Part shown: in pieces, positions 43,233-52,512 of the stretch
How positions within the stretch are numbered: position 1 is the first letter of the stretch
Layout of the letters: each line of letters begins with the position of its first letter
Assembly (NCBI GenBank): GCA_029261875.1
Contig: JAJDAL010000025.1
Span: 62,001 to 126,000 of the forward strand
Length of the DNA: 64,000 bases
Direction of reading: 5' to 3'
Origin: Deltaproteobacteria bacterium
GTDB lineage: Bacteria; Myxococcota_A; UBA9160; JAJDAL01
Made by a program: the position numbers and the translations under genes
The notes under the pieces: model-generated
What the model saw: the letters and a program-made list of their open reading frames with translations, nothing else
What the model was told of the DNA's origin: nothing
Databases searched by the model: none

Positions 43233-45182
43233 CTAGGGAATGAGCAGTCCGGAATCGGCGAGTGCTTGTCGCGCGTCGAAGCGGTCGACGGGGTGTGTGC
43301 GGGGGATGCGGTTCGCGCGAAGCGAACGCGCAGCCGACCGCATGCTGCGGACGGACGCATGGATCCGCTTCTGGGTGAATTCGAAGTTCGACGGATGCGC
43401 GCGCGCCAACCACAGCTGCTTCAACCTGCGACTCAGGGCGACCTGGGAGGTGGCGAGGTCTTCGAATGCGTTGGCGAGGCGACGCCGTTCCGCGGCGGTA
43501 GGTTGTGAAGCGCCGCGTCTCCAATCCAGGAATTCAACGGCTTTCGAAGCCTTGCGAACCGCAAAGCGTGATGCGTCGAACGCGTATCGGAGCTCGGCCT
43601 GGGTCTGTGGGTCGCGTGCGAGGGCCGAATCCGCCGCATCGAATGCCTTGGTCAGGCGTTCGAGCCGGCGTTGGGATCGAGCCAAGGGGGCCGGCTTGGC
43701 CGCGACGCTGAACGGCGCACGGGTCAAGTCATCGAAGAACAAATATTGGAGCGCCGATCCGTTGAAGATGTTGAAACCCGCGTCGTGAATGGCGCCGAGT
43801 TCGCGGTAGAGGCGACCCACGCGACCCGAGGTATCGCGGAATCCGTGCTGCGAAAACGCGCGGTCGTATTCGCGGTTCGCCATGGGGCCAGACCACGCGT
43901 GTTGGGCCGCCCAACCGAAGGCGTACCAGGAGTTTCCCTGCAGGTTGTAGTGGCCGTGGTCGCCCCAATCCGTCACCAGGAGTCCCGAGGCGCCGTGTCG
44001 TTTTCCCGCGGCCGCATAGCGCGCGATATTGAGTTGGCTGTTTTCGACACGGGGGAACAAGCAGTTCCAACTCGACGTGCCCGGGCACACGACGAACGCC
44101 AAGCCGTTTTCGGCAAAGACCTTCACGCGATCGAAATCGAAGTCGGCCTCGTACCACCAATCGAGCAGCACGAGATCCGTGTCGATTTCCGGAATGCGCT
44201 CGGGGTGGGCGTGGACGACGTCGGCCCAGATCATGGTCCGTTTGCCGTGCTCGCGCGCGAGGTCGCGAACTCTTCGAACGTGTTCCAAATAAACTGCGCC
44301 GGGTCCCAGCTTGTCGGCCCGTTTCTTCGAAGGCCCCTGTTCGAGATCGTAGGGCTCGTCGCAATTGGCGTTGAACCAGGGAGAGCGAAAGTTGGGCAAG
44401 TACTCGTCGTAGAGGTCGCGCAACAGCGAAACCGTGGCGCGCTTGGTGGGCGAGATGGTGAAGCGCCGCCCGGTCTCCGCCAGGGACCGATAGGGTTTCA
44501 ACTTGAGGATGTGGTGCATGTGCCCGAGGGATTGGAGCGACGGAATCAGCTCGACGCCGTTGATGGCCGCGTAGGCGTCGAGGCGTGCGAGGGTTTCCGC
44601 ATCCATGGGGGAGTCGTCGCGCCCAATGGCGGGGTGGCGCCGAAAGCGAAAGGTGTGCTCGGTGTAGAGCATCAGCGTGTTGAACTTCCACGCGGCGCAG
44701 CGGTCGACGATCTCACAGAGGCTTTCGAAGGTCGGAACCTTTCCGCGCGACACGTCGAGCATCAGGCCGCGAATGGCCAATTCCGGTTTGTCGTCGATCT
44801 CGCAGGCGGGAACGCGGCCGGAGGCGGGGATCATTTGGCGCAGGGTTTCGACCGCGTGACGAACCGCGGCTTCGCTGCGGCCAATGGCATCGATCCCACC
44901 GGACGTGACGCGCAATCGGTAGGCCTCCGCTCCCGATCCCACTGCCTTGAGGAAAATGTGCGGTCCCAACCCCTCCCGCCGTTCGTGGTGCTCGACGGGA
45001 AGCCGGAAACCGCAGCGCTTCATGACCTCGTCGCCCAGCACCTGCGCCGCGCGAAAGATGCGCGGGTCCGCCGCCTGGGGGAGGACGATGGGGATCTCGG
45101 GGGAAAGCCGGAACGTTCCGGTTCGTCTCCGAACGCGTTGGGGGCGCGGAAGTAGCGGGGGCAGGCTTTGCGATTGCGGCAT
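43233..45182 (-). CDS. Glycoside hydrolase family 20-type protein
   Basis: 649 residues from ATG 45182. A GH20b-like N-domain (about 10-135) precedes a TIM barrel beginning KPELAIRGLMLDVSRGKVP with MLYTEHTFRF and LIPSLQSLGHMHHIL. The Asp-Glu catalytic pair appears as NANCDEPYDLEQG, which differs from the classical HxGGDE. A long helical C-domain (about 500-649) is extra. No signal peptide is seen, so it may act on imported or cytoplasmic amino-sugars, consistent with MurQ and GlmS/GlmU elsewhere in the window. Substrate is inference. Confidence 0.82.
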   Translation of the reverse strand: MPQSQSLPPLLPRPQRVRRRTGTFRLSPEIPIVLPQAADPRIFRAAQVLGDEVMKRCGFRLPVEHHERREGLGPHIFLKAVGSGAEAYRLRVTSGGIDAIGRSEAAVRHAVETLRQMIPASGRVPACEIDDKPELAIRGLMLDVSRGKVPTFESLCEIVDRCAAWKFNTLMLYTEHTFRFRRHPAIGRDDSPMDAETLARLDAYAAINGVELIPSLQSLGHMHHILKLKPYRSLAETGRRFTISPTKRATVSLLRDLYDEYLPNFRSPWFNANCDEPYDLEQGPSKKRADKLGPGAVYLEHVRRVRDLAREHGKRTMIWADVVHAHPERIPEIDTDLVLLDWWYEADFDFDRVKVFAENGLAFVVCPGTSSWNCLFPRVENSQLNIARYAAAGKRHGASGLLVTDWGDHGHYNLQGNSWYAFGWAAQHAWSGPMANREYDRAFSQHGFRDTSGRVGRLYRELGAIHDAGFNIFNGSALQYLFFDDLTRAPFSVAAKPAPLARSQRRLERLTKAFDAADSALARDPQTQAELRYAFDASRFAVRKASKAVEFLDWRRGASQPTAAERRRLANAFEDLATSQVALSRRLKQLWLARAHPSNFEFTQKRIHASVRSMRSAARSLRANRIPRTHPVDRFDARQALADSGLLIP

Positions 45183-45511
45183 GGAGACGGAGTGTATCGA
45201 CCCGTTTGCGATGCGGGAATTCCGCGAATATTGCGCGGACAAGAAAAGACGCCCGAGCCGAGTCCTCGCACAGTGCGAGGGGAGGGGCACCCGGCCCGGG
45301 CGCGGGGATCGATTACGCAAACGCTGCGTGGATGGGGATAGAGCAAGCCGCGTGCCAGTTGCGGGTTACAGCTTCGTAACCGCCTAACTGCGCGGATTCA
45401 ACGGCCTTTCAGAATGCCCGCGAAAACGTTGTGTCGTGCGCGCGCAATGTCTCGGCAATTGGGCGGTAGGGAGTGACGCAATTTGTGTCCGTGTGCGCGT
45501 TGCCGCTTGCC
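45183..45511. other. 329-bp intergenic region with a structured element
   Basis: No gene seen. At 45348-45395 nested inverted repeats can form one imperfect hairpin: CCGCG/CGCGG outside, CAGTT/AACTG next and GTTAC/GTAAC at the top around a 6-nt loop. It lies 117 bp downstream of the methyltransferase stop and 166 bp upstream of the GH20 start, all on the minus strand. There is no T-run, so it is not a classical terminator. Confidence 0.5.
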
Positions 45512-46417
45512 CTACGCGTTCGATCGCACGACCGATTCTCGAGACACGGACTCGACCAGGGCGGCAATGTGGTCGGGTCCGGTTCCACAACATCCGCCGA
45601 GGAGGGTCGCGCCCGTCGACAACCATTCGACGTTGCGACGGGCGAACTCCCTCGGCCCCACTTCTTCACTCCGGGAAAAACCGGTGTCGTCGTTGGGTTC
45701 TCCGAGGTTGGCGTAGACGCCGAACGGAATTCCGCGGGCGGCGAGCACCGGGAGGGAGGCGGGAACGGCGGAGGGAGGTAGGCAGTTCACCAGCAACGCC
45801 TGGGGTTCGTGAAGAAGTACGGCGCCGAGGGCATCGCTCAGGGATTCGCCGGACAGAAGTCGTGCGTCTGCGTCGCACACGAAGCTGGCCCACACGGGAA
45901 GATCGCTGCGCGCGGCCAGCTCCACGGCGATGGTGGCCTCCCGAATGGAATTCATGGTTTCGATCAGGAGCAGATCGACGCCGGCTCTCACGAGATGACC
46001 GATGTGCTCTGCGTGCTCCACCCGCAGGGCGGCGTCCGGGGGGACGCGGTCCGGGCGGTAGCAGTCTTCGAGGGGGGGGACGGAGCCCGCGACCCAACCG
46101 GAGTCGCCGCTTGCGGCCCGAGCGAGATCGACGGCGAGTTGCGTGAGTTCGCCGGCCCGCGCACCCAGGCCCGCGTTGTCGAGCGTCCGACGCTGAGTGC
46201 GAAAGGTGTTGGCGGTCAATACCTCGGCACCCGCCCCGGAATACTCCCGGTGAATCTCCGAAACGACTTCCGGACATTCCAGCAGCGCATGGGCGGACCA
46301 GAGCGGCAATCCCGTGGCGACGCCGCGCCGTTCGAGCTCCGTTCCCAGCGCGCCGTCGATCACGAGCGGGGTAGCGGTTCGAAGGCGTTGGAGCATGGAT
46401 TTCGCACGCGTGGACAT
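45512..46417 (-). CDS. Homocysteine S-methyltransferase family protein
   Basis: 301 residues. The zinc Cys set is present: one Cys in LLVNCLPP and the Cys pair in LLGGCCGTGPDHI. VIDGALGTELERRGV and EVLTANTFRT are typical of the family (MmuM, BHMT, N-terminal MetH). It transfers a methyl group from a donor such as S-methylmethionine to homocysteine. ATG 46417 preferred over the GTG at 46444. Divergent from the HAD gene. Confidence 0.9.
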   Translation of the reverse strand: MSTRAKSMLQRLRTATPLVIDGALGTELERRGVATGLPLWSAHALLECPEVVSEIHREYSGAGAEVLTANTFRTQRRTLDNAGLGARAGELTQLAVDLARAASGDSGWVAGSVPPLEDCYRPDRVPPDAALRVEHAEHIGHLVRAGVDLLLIETMNSIREATIAVELAARSDLPVWASFVCDADARLLSGESLSDALGAVLLHEPQALLVNCLPPSAVPASLPVLAARGIPFGVYANLGEPNDDTGFSRSEEVGPREFARRNVEWLSTGATLLGGCCGTGPDHIAALVESVSRESVVRSNA

Positions 46418-46587
46418 GGCCGGTCCCCAGTGTAACGGTGTCACCGCGTTCCACCCTGGGAGGTGATACCCTGCGGGGCGCCGGGGGCTCGCAGTTTGCG
46501 AATCCTATACCTTGGCACTGCGAAAGGGATCGGGATTGCGGGGGAGAGCGTGACGATTCATCGGAATTTCGCCGGGAGGAGCTGGGC

Positions 46588-47244
46588 GTGAAGGCTGCGG
46601 ACCTGGCGGTGTTTTGCGACTTCGACGGAACCTTCTCGGTTCAGGATGTGGGGTCCACCCTCGCCCAACGCCATGCCGCCGAGCGCCGTCCGGCGGAGTG
46701 GGAACGCTTCGAGAAGGGAGAGATCACCGCGTGGGAGTACAACATGGCAATCTTGGATGGATTGCCGGTCTCCGAAGCGACGACCGAAGCCTTTCTGAAA
46801 ACCGTTGAACTCGATCCCGGCGCTTCCGCACTGTTGGCGTGGTGTGGCGCGCACGACATTCCGTTTCGGATTCTCTCGGATGGCTTCGACTTGAATCTCG
46901 AACGACTCCAGAAGATTCACGGCGTTCAGTTCGCCTACGACGCCAATACCCTGCGCTACGAAGACGAGCGCTGGCGAATCGGCGCCGGCTACCCCAATCC
47001 CACCTGCGATTGCGGAACGGGGGTTTGCAAGCGCGGTCGCATCCAGGCGTATCGCGCCGAGCATCCTGGCCGCCGCACGGTCCACATCGGAAACGGACGG
47101 GTTTCGGATCTGTGCGGGGCGCAAGAGGCGGACATCGCGTTCGCGAAAGACACCCTGGCCCTGGTCCTCGAGCAGCGCGGACACCCCTTCCAACGATTCG
47201 AGACGCTCTTCGACGTCATCGCCGCGCTCGAAGCTTCCGACTAG
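46588..47244 (+). CDS. HAD-family phosphatase, MtnX/SerB-like
   Basis: 218 residues. Motif I CDFDGTFS at the N-terminus, motif II Ser in RILSDGFD, and motif III/IV region [23 protein letters not shown]. The architecture matches MtnX-like and SerB-like phosphatases. The insertion [15 protein letters not shown] with three Cys is typical of MtnX relatives. GTG start with a strong GGGAGGAG ribosome site. Its neighbour across the divergent region is a homocysteine methyltransferase, so methionine salvage is a fair guess, not proof. Its TAG overlaps the opposite-strand TAG of the PspC gene. Confidence 0.85.
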   Translation: MKAADLAVFCDFDGTFSVQDVGSTLAQRHAAERRPAEWERFEKGEITAWEYNMAILDGLPVSEATTEAFLKTVELDPGASALLAWCGAHDIPFRILSDGFDLNLERLQKIHGVQFAYDANTLRYEDERWRIGAGYPNPTCDCGTGVCKRGRIQAYRAEHPGRRTVHIGNGRVSDLCGAQEADIAFAKDTLALVLEQRGHPFQRFETLFDVIAALEASD

Positions 47245-47576
47245 AGGGGCGGCGGGCGTCCATCCCATTCGCTGTCGTCCAGCAAGGGGGTGTCGTCCTC
47301 GACGGGCATCACCAGCCATAGAATCACGTAGAGGACCATCGAAAAGCCCGCGCCCAGAATGAACGAGAGCGCGAAGGCGAGTCGGATGACCGTGACGGAG
47401 ATGTCGAAGCGCTCCGCCAATCCACAACAGACGCCGCCAAGCATGCGGCCGTTGTTCTTGCGCGTCCATTCTCCGGTCAAGGATCGGGCAACCAGGTGCG
47501 AACCGCAGTAGCGGCACTTGATCGCTTCCGGACGGATTTCTTCGGCGCAGTAGGGACAGGTTTTCTTGAGATCCAT
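47241..47576 (-). CDS. PspC-domain protein with N-terminal zinc ribbon
   Basis: 111 residues. A zinc ribbon ([19 protein letters not shown], Cys7/10/21/24) is followed by a PspC domain ([28 protein letters not shown]) with a membrane segment ([21 protein letters not shown]). PspC proteins take part in envelope-stress sensing. It lies 4 bp downstream of an anti-sigma gene, so it is the third member of an ECF-sigma operon. ATG start. Confidence 0.9.
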   Translation of the reverse strand: MDLKKTCPYCAEEIRPEAIKCRYCGSHLVARSLTGEWTRKNNGRMLGGVCCGLAERFDISVTVIRLAFALSFILGAGFSMVLYVILWLVMPVEDDTPLLDDSEWDGRPPPL

Positions 47577-47580
47577 GGAC

Positions 47581-48081
47581 TTACCTCAGAGCGCTTTGGG
47601 TGGCCCGTCGATGGGCCAGGAATGGAATCGATCCGAACAGAAGTGCCGCCCAGCCGACGGCGGTGATGACGTAGCCCCCGGCGGCAATGCGCAGCAGAAG
47701 CTCCGGAACGAACCCGGCAAGAACGTCGCCGACCACGTTGAAGAGTGCGGCGTTCCAGGCCAAGACGATGGGCAGCGGTAGCAGCGCGGCGATCAACAAG
47801 CGCGCGAACTCTCGGCCGTATCCGATCGGGAGGGGAGGCGCCTGGCCGTCGACCGCCAAGGCGGCGCGTGCACGGCCGAGGGCGCGAGCGGAGACGGATT
47901 CGGATACGGCGAACTCGGGAGACGCGAGTTGCGCTCCAAGGCCGCCCAATTCTTCCCCGTAGGTGCGACATGCGGCGCAGGTTTCGAAATGATTCGTGTC
48001 GCCCGCCGCCAACGGGAGACGCGACCAGAACGCTTCCTCCAGCTGCGCGCGGACCGCGTCGCAGCGCGGATCATTCGACAT
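47581..48081 (-). CDS. Anti-sigma factor, zinc-binding (ZAS) type, membrane-anchored
   Basis: 166 residues. The N-terminal ZAS motif HFETCAAC (His31-x3-Cys35-x2-Cys38) is the signature of anti-sigma factors; two to three membrane helices follow (about 95-165). It should hold the ECF sigma factor encoded just upstream until a signal releases it. Start ATG overlaps the sigma gene by 11 bp, giving the expected stoichiometric translation. Confidence 0.87.
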   Translation of the reverse strand: MSNDPRCDAVRAQLEEAFWSRLPLAAGDTNHFETCAACRTYGEELGGLGAQLASPEFAVSESVSARALGRARAALAVDGQAPPLPIGYGREFARLLIAALLPLPIVLAWNAALFNVVGDVLAGFVPELLLRIAAGGYVITAVGWAALLFGSIPFLAHRRATQSALR

Positions 48082-48607
48082 GGCAGATCCCCTCTTGACC
48101 GCGCAGCGCCTTCAAGGCCGTGTGGAGTCGGCTCTTCACGGTGCCGGGCGCGATCTCGAGAATCTCCGCGATTTCTCGCTCGACGAACTGATGGTAGTAG
48201 CGAAGCACGATCACTTCGCGGAGTTTGTCCGGGAGTTGTGCGAGTCGCCGATGGACGTCGAGTCGATCCTCGGTCGGGGCCGTGTGTGCGGGGACGGGAT
48301 TGTTTCGGTGTTCAAGCAGCACGTTGTCTCGATGTTTTCGTTGCACCGCCGTTCGTCGTCCGCGGTCGCGGCACAGATTGTTGGCGATCTGAAACAACCA
48401 GGTGCTGAAGCGTTTCTTTGGATCGAAGGAGGCGCGGGCCCGAGCCACGCGAATCCAGGTTTCCTGGAACAGATCGTCTGCGGCGGCGTCGCCCACGCGC
48501 TGGGCGAGAAACCCAAACAGGGGGCCCCGATAGCGTTCGAAGAGCTGTGTCAGGGCTCCGTCGTCGCCGCGTTGCACGCGTTGCATCAGCCATTCGTCGG
48601 ATTTCAC
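48071..48607 (-). CDS. ECF-family RNA polymerase sigma factor
   Basis: 178 residues. Region 2 (LFERYRGPLFGFLAQRVGDAAADDLFQETWIRV, then FSTWLFQIANNLCRD) and region 4 (LPDKLREVIVLRYYHQFVEREIAEILEIAPGTVKSRL) are both intact. GTG start. Forms an operon with the ZAS anti-sigma and PspC-type genes, which implies an envelope-stress regulon and likely autoregulation. The shared upstream region with the FAD oxidoreductase is 146 bp; no ECF-type promoter was certain by eye. Confidence 0.95.
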   Translation of the reverse strand: MKSDEWLMQRVQRGDDGALTQLFERYRGPLFGFLAQRVGDAAADDLFQETWIRVARARASFDPKKRFSTWLFQIANNLCRDRGRRTAVQRKHRDNVLLEHRNNPVPAHTAPTEDRLDVHRRLAQLPDKLREVIVLRYYHQFVEREIAEILEIAPGTVKSRLHTALKALRGQEGICHVE

Positions 48608-48753
48608 TCCCGGGCACCATACTCCAGAGATTCGCCCGCCGTCGTGAGCGTAATACGCCCCAGCGGGGCAAAGGGTTCGAGGGCCTGGGAGCGGCGAAGG
48701 GGGCCGTTTTCGCGCCTCAGCCCCCGGCGGCGACCGCCGCTATATTGCGCCCC

Positions 48754-50028
48754 ATGTCGCCCCCGAGGATCGTCGTCATCGGAGCCGGAATGGCCGGTTT
48801 GGGAGCCGCCTGGCGCCTTTCCCGGGCCGGAGGCCAGGTCCAGGTGATCGAGCGCTCCGCTCAGCTGGGAGGCCGCGTCCGGTCGTCCGCGGGTGCTCAG
48901 GCCGCGGTCGCGGGCTGGTTTGGCAGCCGGGATCGCCAGGTTTCGGACTGGCTCGCGGAGCTGTCCCAGGATGGGGAAGCCCGGGAAGCCTCGATCCCGT
49001 TCGCCGCCTATTCACGCAACGGTCGGCTCGAGCCCCTGGCGGGTTTCGCGTGGCGCGCGTTGTTGGGTGCGTACGGAATCCGCGCCCACCAGGCCCTGCG
49101 GGTTTCGCGTTTGGGGCGGTTGTTGCGACGTTTCGGCGACAACCTGGATCCCGACGCCCCGGAATGTGCGGCGGCCCAGGATGACCGCAGCGTGGCGGAT
49201 TTCGTTCGACTTTATTTTGGTCCGAGCGTCCTGCAATCCTGGGTGGTCCCGACCCTCACCGCCTGGGACGTATACGACCCCGAGAACGCAAGTCGCGTGG
49301 TGTTGTTGCGGCGCGCCCTGCGGGCCGGGGCGGCGCCGGTGGAACTCGCTTCCGGCTGGGATCCGATCTTCGCCGCGCTGCAGGAGAAGCTCGACGTGCG
49401 GACCGGGGCGGGCGCGAGTGGCATCGAAGTCGATGCGGCGGGAAGGTGGAAGGTGTCGTTGGAAGACGGCGCAACCCTCGAGGCCGACGCGGTGGTGGTT
49501 GCAACGCCGGCCCCGCGCGCGCTTTCGTTGTTGGAATCCGTGGCCACGCCGGCGGAACGGGATTTTCTGGGAACCGTCCCCTACGCGCGAAGCCTGGTGC
49601 TGCACGGGCGGGGTAGCGGGAAGGCATTGCCCGCCGTACGCGTCTGTGTCGCCGACCGCGACGGTGCGTTTTCCATCGTGCGAAACGCTTCCGGCGGCTC
49701 CGCGCTCTTGGCCGCGGGACCGTGGGTCGAGGCGAATTGGGATGCGCCGGACGACGTCGTCGCGAAAGCCTGGCTCGCGCGACCGGCCCCGCCTTGGCGC
49801 GATCCGGAAGATGGGGTGGAACTCGAACGCATCGATCCCGGCATCCCGCAGTTCGGTGTGGGGCAGTTTCGGGCGCTCGCGCGCTTTCGCGCCGTGCAGT
49901 GCGACCGCCGATCCACTGGGCGCGCGCTCTATTTCGCCGGTGACTATCTCGCCGAGGCGAGTCTCGAAGGCGCGTTGGCGTCGGGATTTCGCGCCGCCGC
50001 CGACTTGCTTTCCGACGCGCGCGCCTAG
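48754..50028 (+). CDS. FAD-dependent amine-oxidase-like oxidoreductase
   Basis: 424 residues. N-terminal dinucleotide motif VVIGAGMAGLGAAWRLSRAG with ERSAQLGGRVRS, mid-protein ADAVVVATPAP and C-terminal RALYFAGDYLAEASLEGAL, the FAD-binding trio of the amine oxidase/protoporphyrinogen oxidase/carotene desaturase group. The substrate is not resolved; protoporphyrinogen oxidase (HemY-type) is one possibility. ATG start. Divergent from the sigma-factor operon. Confidence 0.87.
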   Translation: MSPPRIVVIGAGMAGLGAAWRLSRAGGQVQVIERSAQLGGRVRSSAGAQAAVAGWFGSRDRQVSDWLAELSQDGEAREASIPFAAYSRNGRLEPLAGFAWRALLGAYGIRAHQALRVSRLGRLLRRFGDNLDPDAPECAAAQDDRSVADFVRLYFGPSVLQSWVVPTLTAWDVYDPENASRVVLLRRALRAGAAPVELASGWDPIFAALQEKLDVRTGAGASGIEVDAAGRWKVSLEDGATLEADAVVVATPAPRALSLLESVATPAERDFLGTVPYARSLVLHGRGSGKALPAVRVCVADRDGAFSIVRNASGGSALLAAGPWVEANWDAPDDVVAKAWLARPAPPWRDPEDGVELERIDPGIPQFGVGQFRALARFRAVQCDRRSTGRALYFAGDYLAEASLEGALASGFRAAADLLSDARA

Positions 50029-50048
50029 TTCCGCGCGTCCGCGTCCGC

Positions 50049-52445
50049 CTACAACTCCGCGATCGTGACGCCTTCGCCGCCCTCGGACGGATCGCCGGGC
50101 ATGAACTTCGACACGTAGGCGGAGTCGCGCAGATGACGTCGCACCGCATCGCGCAGGGCACCGGTTCCGATGCCGTGGATGAAGACCAGGCGACCGCTCC
50201 CGCGTGCGGCGGCGCGGTCGAGGGCGAAGATCACCCGATCCAGGGCTTCCTCGACCCGCATGCCGCGTAAGTCCGTTCGCGCATTGGCGTCGTAGACGTT
50301 CTCTTCGCTCGCGGTCGCGTCGAGCGACGCGCTGTACTCGCGCTTCGGTCGCGGGGTGGGCGCTGCGCTGCCGAGTCCGACCTGATCGGCGGTGACGGTC
50401 AGACGCGCGCTTCCCACCTGCAGCGCCACGCGGCCCCGTTTGTCCGGAAGGGCGAGCAACACCGCGGGTCCGCCAGCGCGAAGGCGCACGGGCTGCCCCG
50501 GCTTCGCGCGCTCCCAATCCATGGCTTCGAAATCCGCGTCGCGCGCAGCTTCGGGCTCGGGGGGATCGGGTGTCGCGACTTCCAGGGCGAGCAATCGCTT
50601 GCGCGCATGGGCGGCGGCCTGGGCGTCGCCGCCGCGTTGCAGGTCGCGGATCACCGCGGCGACTTGACCGTGGGCGTCTCGAAAGGAGCGATCCAAGTCT
50701 TCGCGCATCTGGCGAAACAGCTTGTCGCGGCGCTCCTGGAGCGCGGTCAGTTTTTCGCTGTAGCGCGCGCGTACGGATTCGGATTCCGCGCGCAGCGTCA
50801 TGGCTTCGGCGCGCTCCCGCTCGAGTTGTGCGCGACTCGACGACAATTCGTTGAGGAGCTGTTCCAGGCGGCGATCTTCGCGTTCGAGCAGAGACCGGGC
50901 GCGCGCCAAGATGTCTTCGCGCAAGCCCATGCGCGCCGCGACCGCCGCGGCCGCAGAAGCGCCGGGCACGCCCAAGCGAAGGCGAAAGGTGGGCTCGAGG
51001 GTGTCGGGATCGAATTCCGCGCTGGCATTGGCGAAGCGCGGGTCCACGGCCGCCATTTCCTTGAGCAGATTGAAGTGCGTGGTGGTGACCACGCGCGCTT
51101 CGGCTTCCGCCAGGGCTTCGAGTATCGCCTGGGCGAGCGACGCGCCCTCTCCGGGATCCGTACCGTCGCCGATTTCGTCGAGCACCACGAGCGTTCGCGG
51201 CCCCGCGCTGTCGACGATCTTCGCCACGTTCGACATGTGGGCCGAGAAGGTCGAAAGGCTGGTGCGAATGTCCTGCTCGTCTCCAATCTGGACGAGGACC
51301 GCGTCGAAGCGGTCGACGCGCGCGCCCGGATCCGCGGGCACATGGAATCCCGCGCGTACCAGCAATACCGCCAAGGCCGCCGCCTTCAAGGCCACGGTTT
51401 TCCCGCCCGCGTTGGGTCCGGACAACACGAGCACCCGATAGTCTTCCCCGAGAACCAGATCGTTCGGCACGACTTCGTGGGCGGGAATCAAAGGGTGACG
51501 GAGACCGGGAAGATTCAATACGCCCGCGTCGGCCACCACGGGCGTTACGGCATTCATTTCCCGGGAAAGCGCTCCGCGCCCGAAGGCCAGGTCGATTTCT
51601 TCGAGGGTCGTGAGGCTGGCGCGAATGGCGGGGAGCGCGGACGCCGCGGCCTGGGAGAGTTCGCGCAGAATTCGCAGGGTTTCGCGCTCGATCAGGAGTT
51701 CCGCGTGTTTGAGCGCGTTGTTGAGGTCGACCAGACGTTGGGGCTCGATGAAGACCGTGGTCCCCGAGCCCGAAGCGCCGTGCACGATGCCCGGGACACT
51801 GCTGCGTGAATCCGCGCGCACGGGTAGGACGTAGCGATCGTTGCGCAATGTGAAGAAGCTGTCCGAAAGGTGGGGCGTAATCTGGGGATCGCGCAGGCAG
51901 TTCTCCACGCGGCGTTTCAAATCCGATGCGTGGCGGCGCGCGTCCCGGCGGGCGGTGGCGAGGGCGGAAGAGGCCTCGTCGCGAATTTCGGCGTCGGGAT
52001 CGATCTGGTATTCGATGTCTTCTTCGAGGTCGCCGTGGTCGCCGAGGCCCGCCGCCACGTCGATCAGCTTGGGCGCCACATCCGCACGCTGGTTCAAGAA
52101 CGCGTGTGTGGTGCGAATCGCAGTCAGGAGTGCCGCGAGGTCGCGAAATTCGCGCGCGGCGAGCACGCCGCCTTTTTCGAGTCGTCGAAAGGCGGGTTCG
52201 AGGTCCTGGGTTCCGCCGAGCGGCGGGAAGTCGTTTTGGTCGAGGATCGCGCGCGCTTCGTCCGTGAGGCCGAGGCGCTCGGACGCGTCCTCGTGGGACC
52301 CGGCGAACAGCGGATCCTGGTTGGGGTCATCGCACGAGGCCAGAACCCGTCGCCGGGCGCCGGGCGTGCGCAGGTGGTGGCCGAGCTGTTCGATGACCCG
52401 GGGCCATTCCAACTGTTCGAGCGCGCGTTGGGAAACACGAAACAT
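50049..52445 (-). CDS. mutS2: MutS2 family protein
   Basis: 798 residues from ATG 52445. N-terminal core (LEWPRVIEQLGHHLRTPGARRR), clamp/lever helices, MutS ATPase with Walker A (SGPNAGGKTVALK), VVLDEIGDGTDP and TTTHFNLLKEMA, a coiled coil (about 520-620) and a C-terminal Smr domain (DLRGMRVEEALDRV ... VFIHGIGTGALRDAV). MutS2 lacks mismatch-binding domain I and acts in suppressing recombination or splitting collided ribosomes. Divergent from murQ with a 67-bp spacer. Confidence 0.95.
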   Translation of the reverse strand: MFRVSQRALEQLEWPRVIEQLGHHLRTPGARRRVLASCDDPNQDPLFAGSHEDASERLGLTDEARAILDQNDFPPLGGTQDLEPAFRRLEKGGVLAAREFRDLAALLTAIRTTHAFLNQRADVAPKLIDVAAGLGDHGDLEEDIEYQIDPDAEIRDEASSALATARRDARRHASDLKRRVENCLRDPQITPHLSDSFFTLRNDRYVLPVRADSRSSVPGIVHGASGSGTTVFIEPQRLVDLNNALKHAELLIERETLRILRELSQAAASALPAIRASLTTLEEIDLAFGRGALSREMNAVTPVVADAGVLNLPGLRHPLIPAHEVVPNDLVLGEDYRVLVLSGPNAGGKTVALKAAALAVLLVRAGFHVPADPGARVDRFDAVLVQIGDEQDIRTSLSTFSAHMSNVAKIVDSAGPRTLVVLDEIGDGTDPGEGASLAQAILEALAEAEARVVTTTHFNLLKEMAAVDPRFANASAEFDPDTLEPTFRLRLGVPGASAAAAVAARMGLREDILARARSLLEREDRRLEQLLNELSSSRAQLERERAEAMTLRAESESVRARYSEKLTALQERRDKLFRQMREDLDRSFRDAHGQVAAVIRDLQRGGDAQAAAHARKRLLALEVATPDPPEPEAARDADFEAMDWERAKPGQPVRLRAGGPAVLLALPDKRGRVALQVGSARLTVTADQVGLGSAAPTPRPKREYSASLDATASEENVYDANARTDLRGMRVEEALDRVIFALDRAAARGSGRLVFIHGIGTGALRDAVRRHLRDSAYVSKFMPGDPSEGGEGVTIAEL

Positions 52446-52512
52446 GACGGGGGGACAATACCGCGCGTGGCGCATCTCAGCCTTGGGGGACGAAGGGCCG
52501 AAAAACCTAGGA

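Noticed and set aside
43671-45155. 494-codon open frame on the plus strand
   Set aside because: Antisense to the GH20 gene, which has recognisable motifs; the frame itself has none.
45348-45395. tRNA-like fold
   Set aside because: There is a single bulged hairpin, not a cloverleaf, and no CCA-adjacent acceptor or T-loop consensus.
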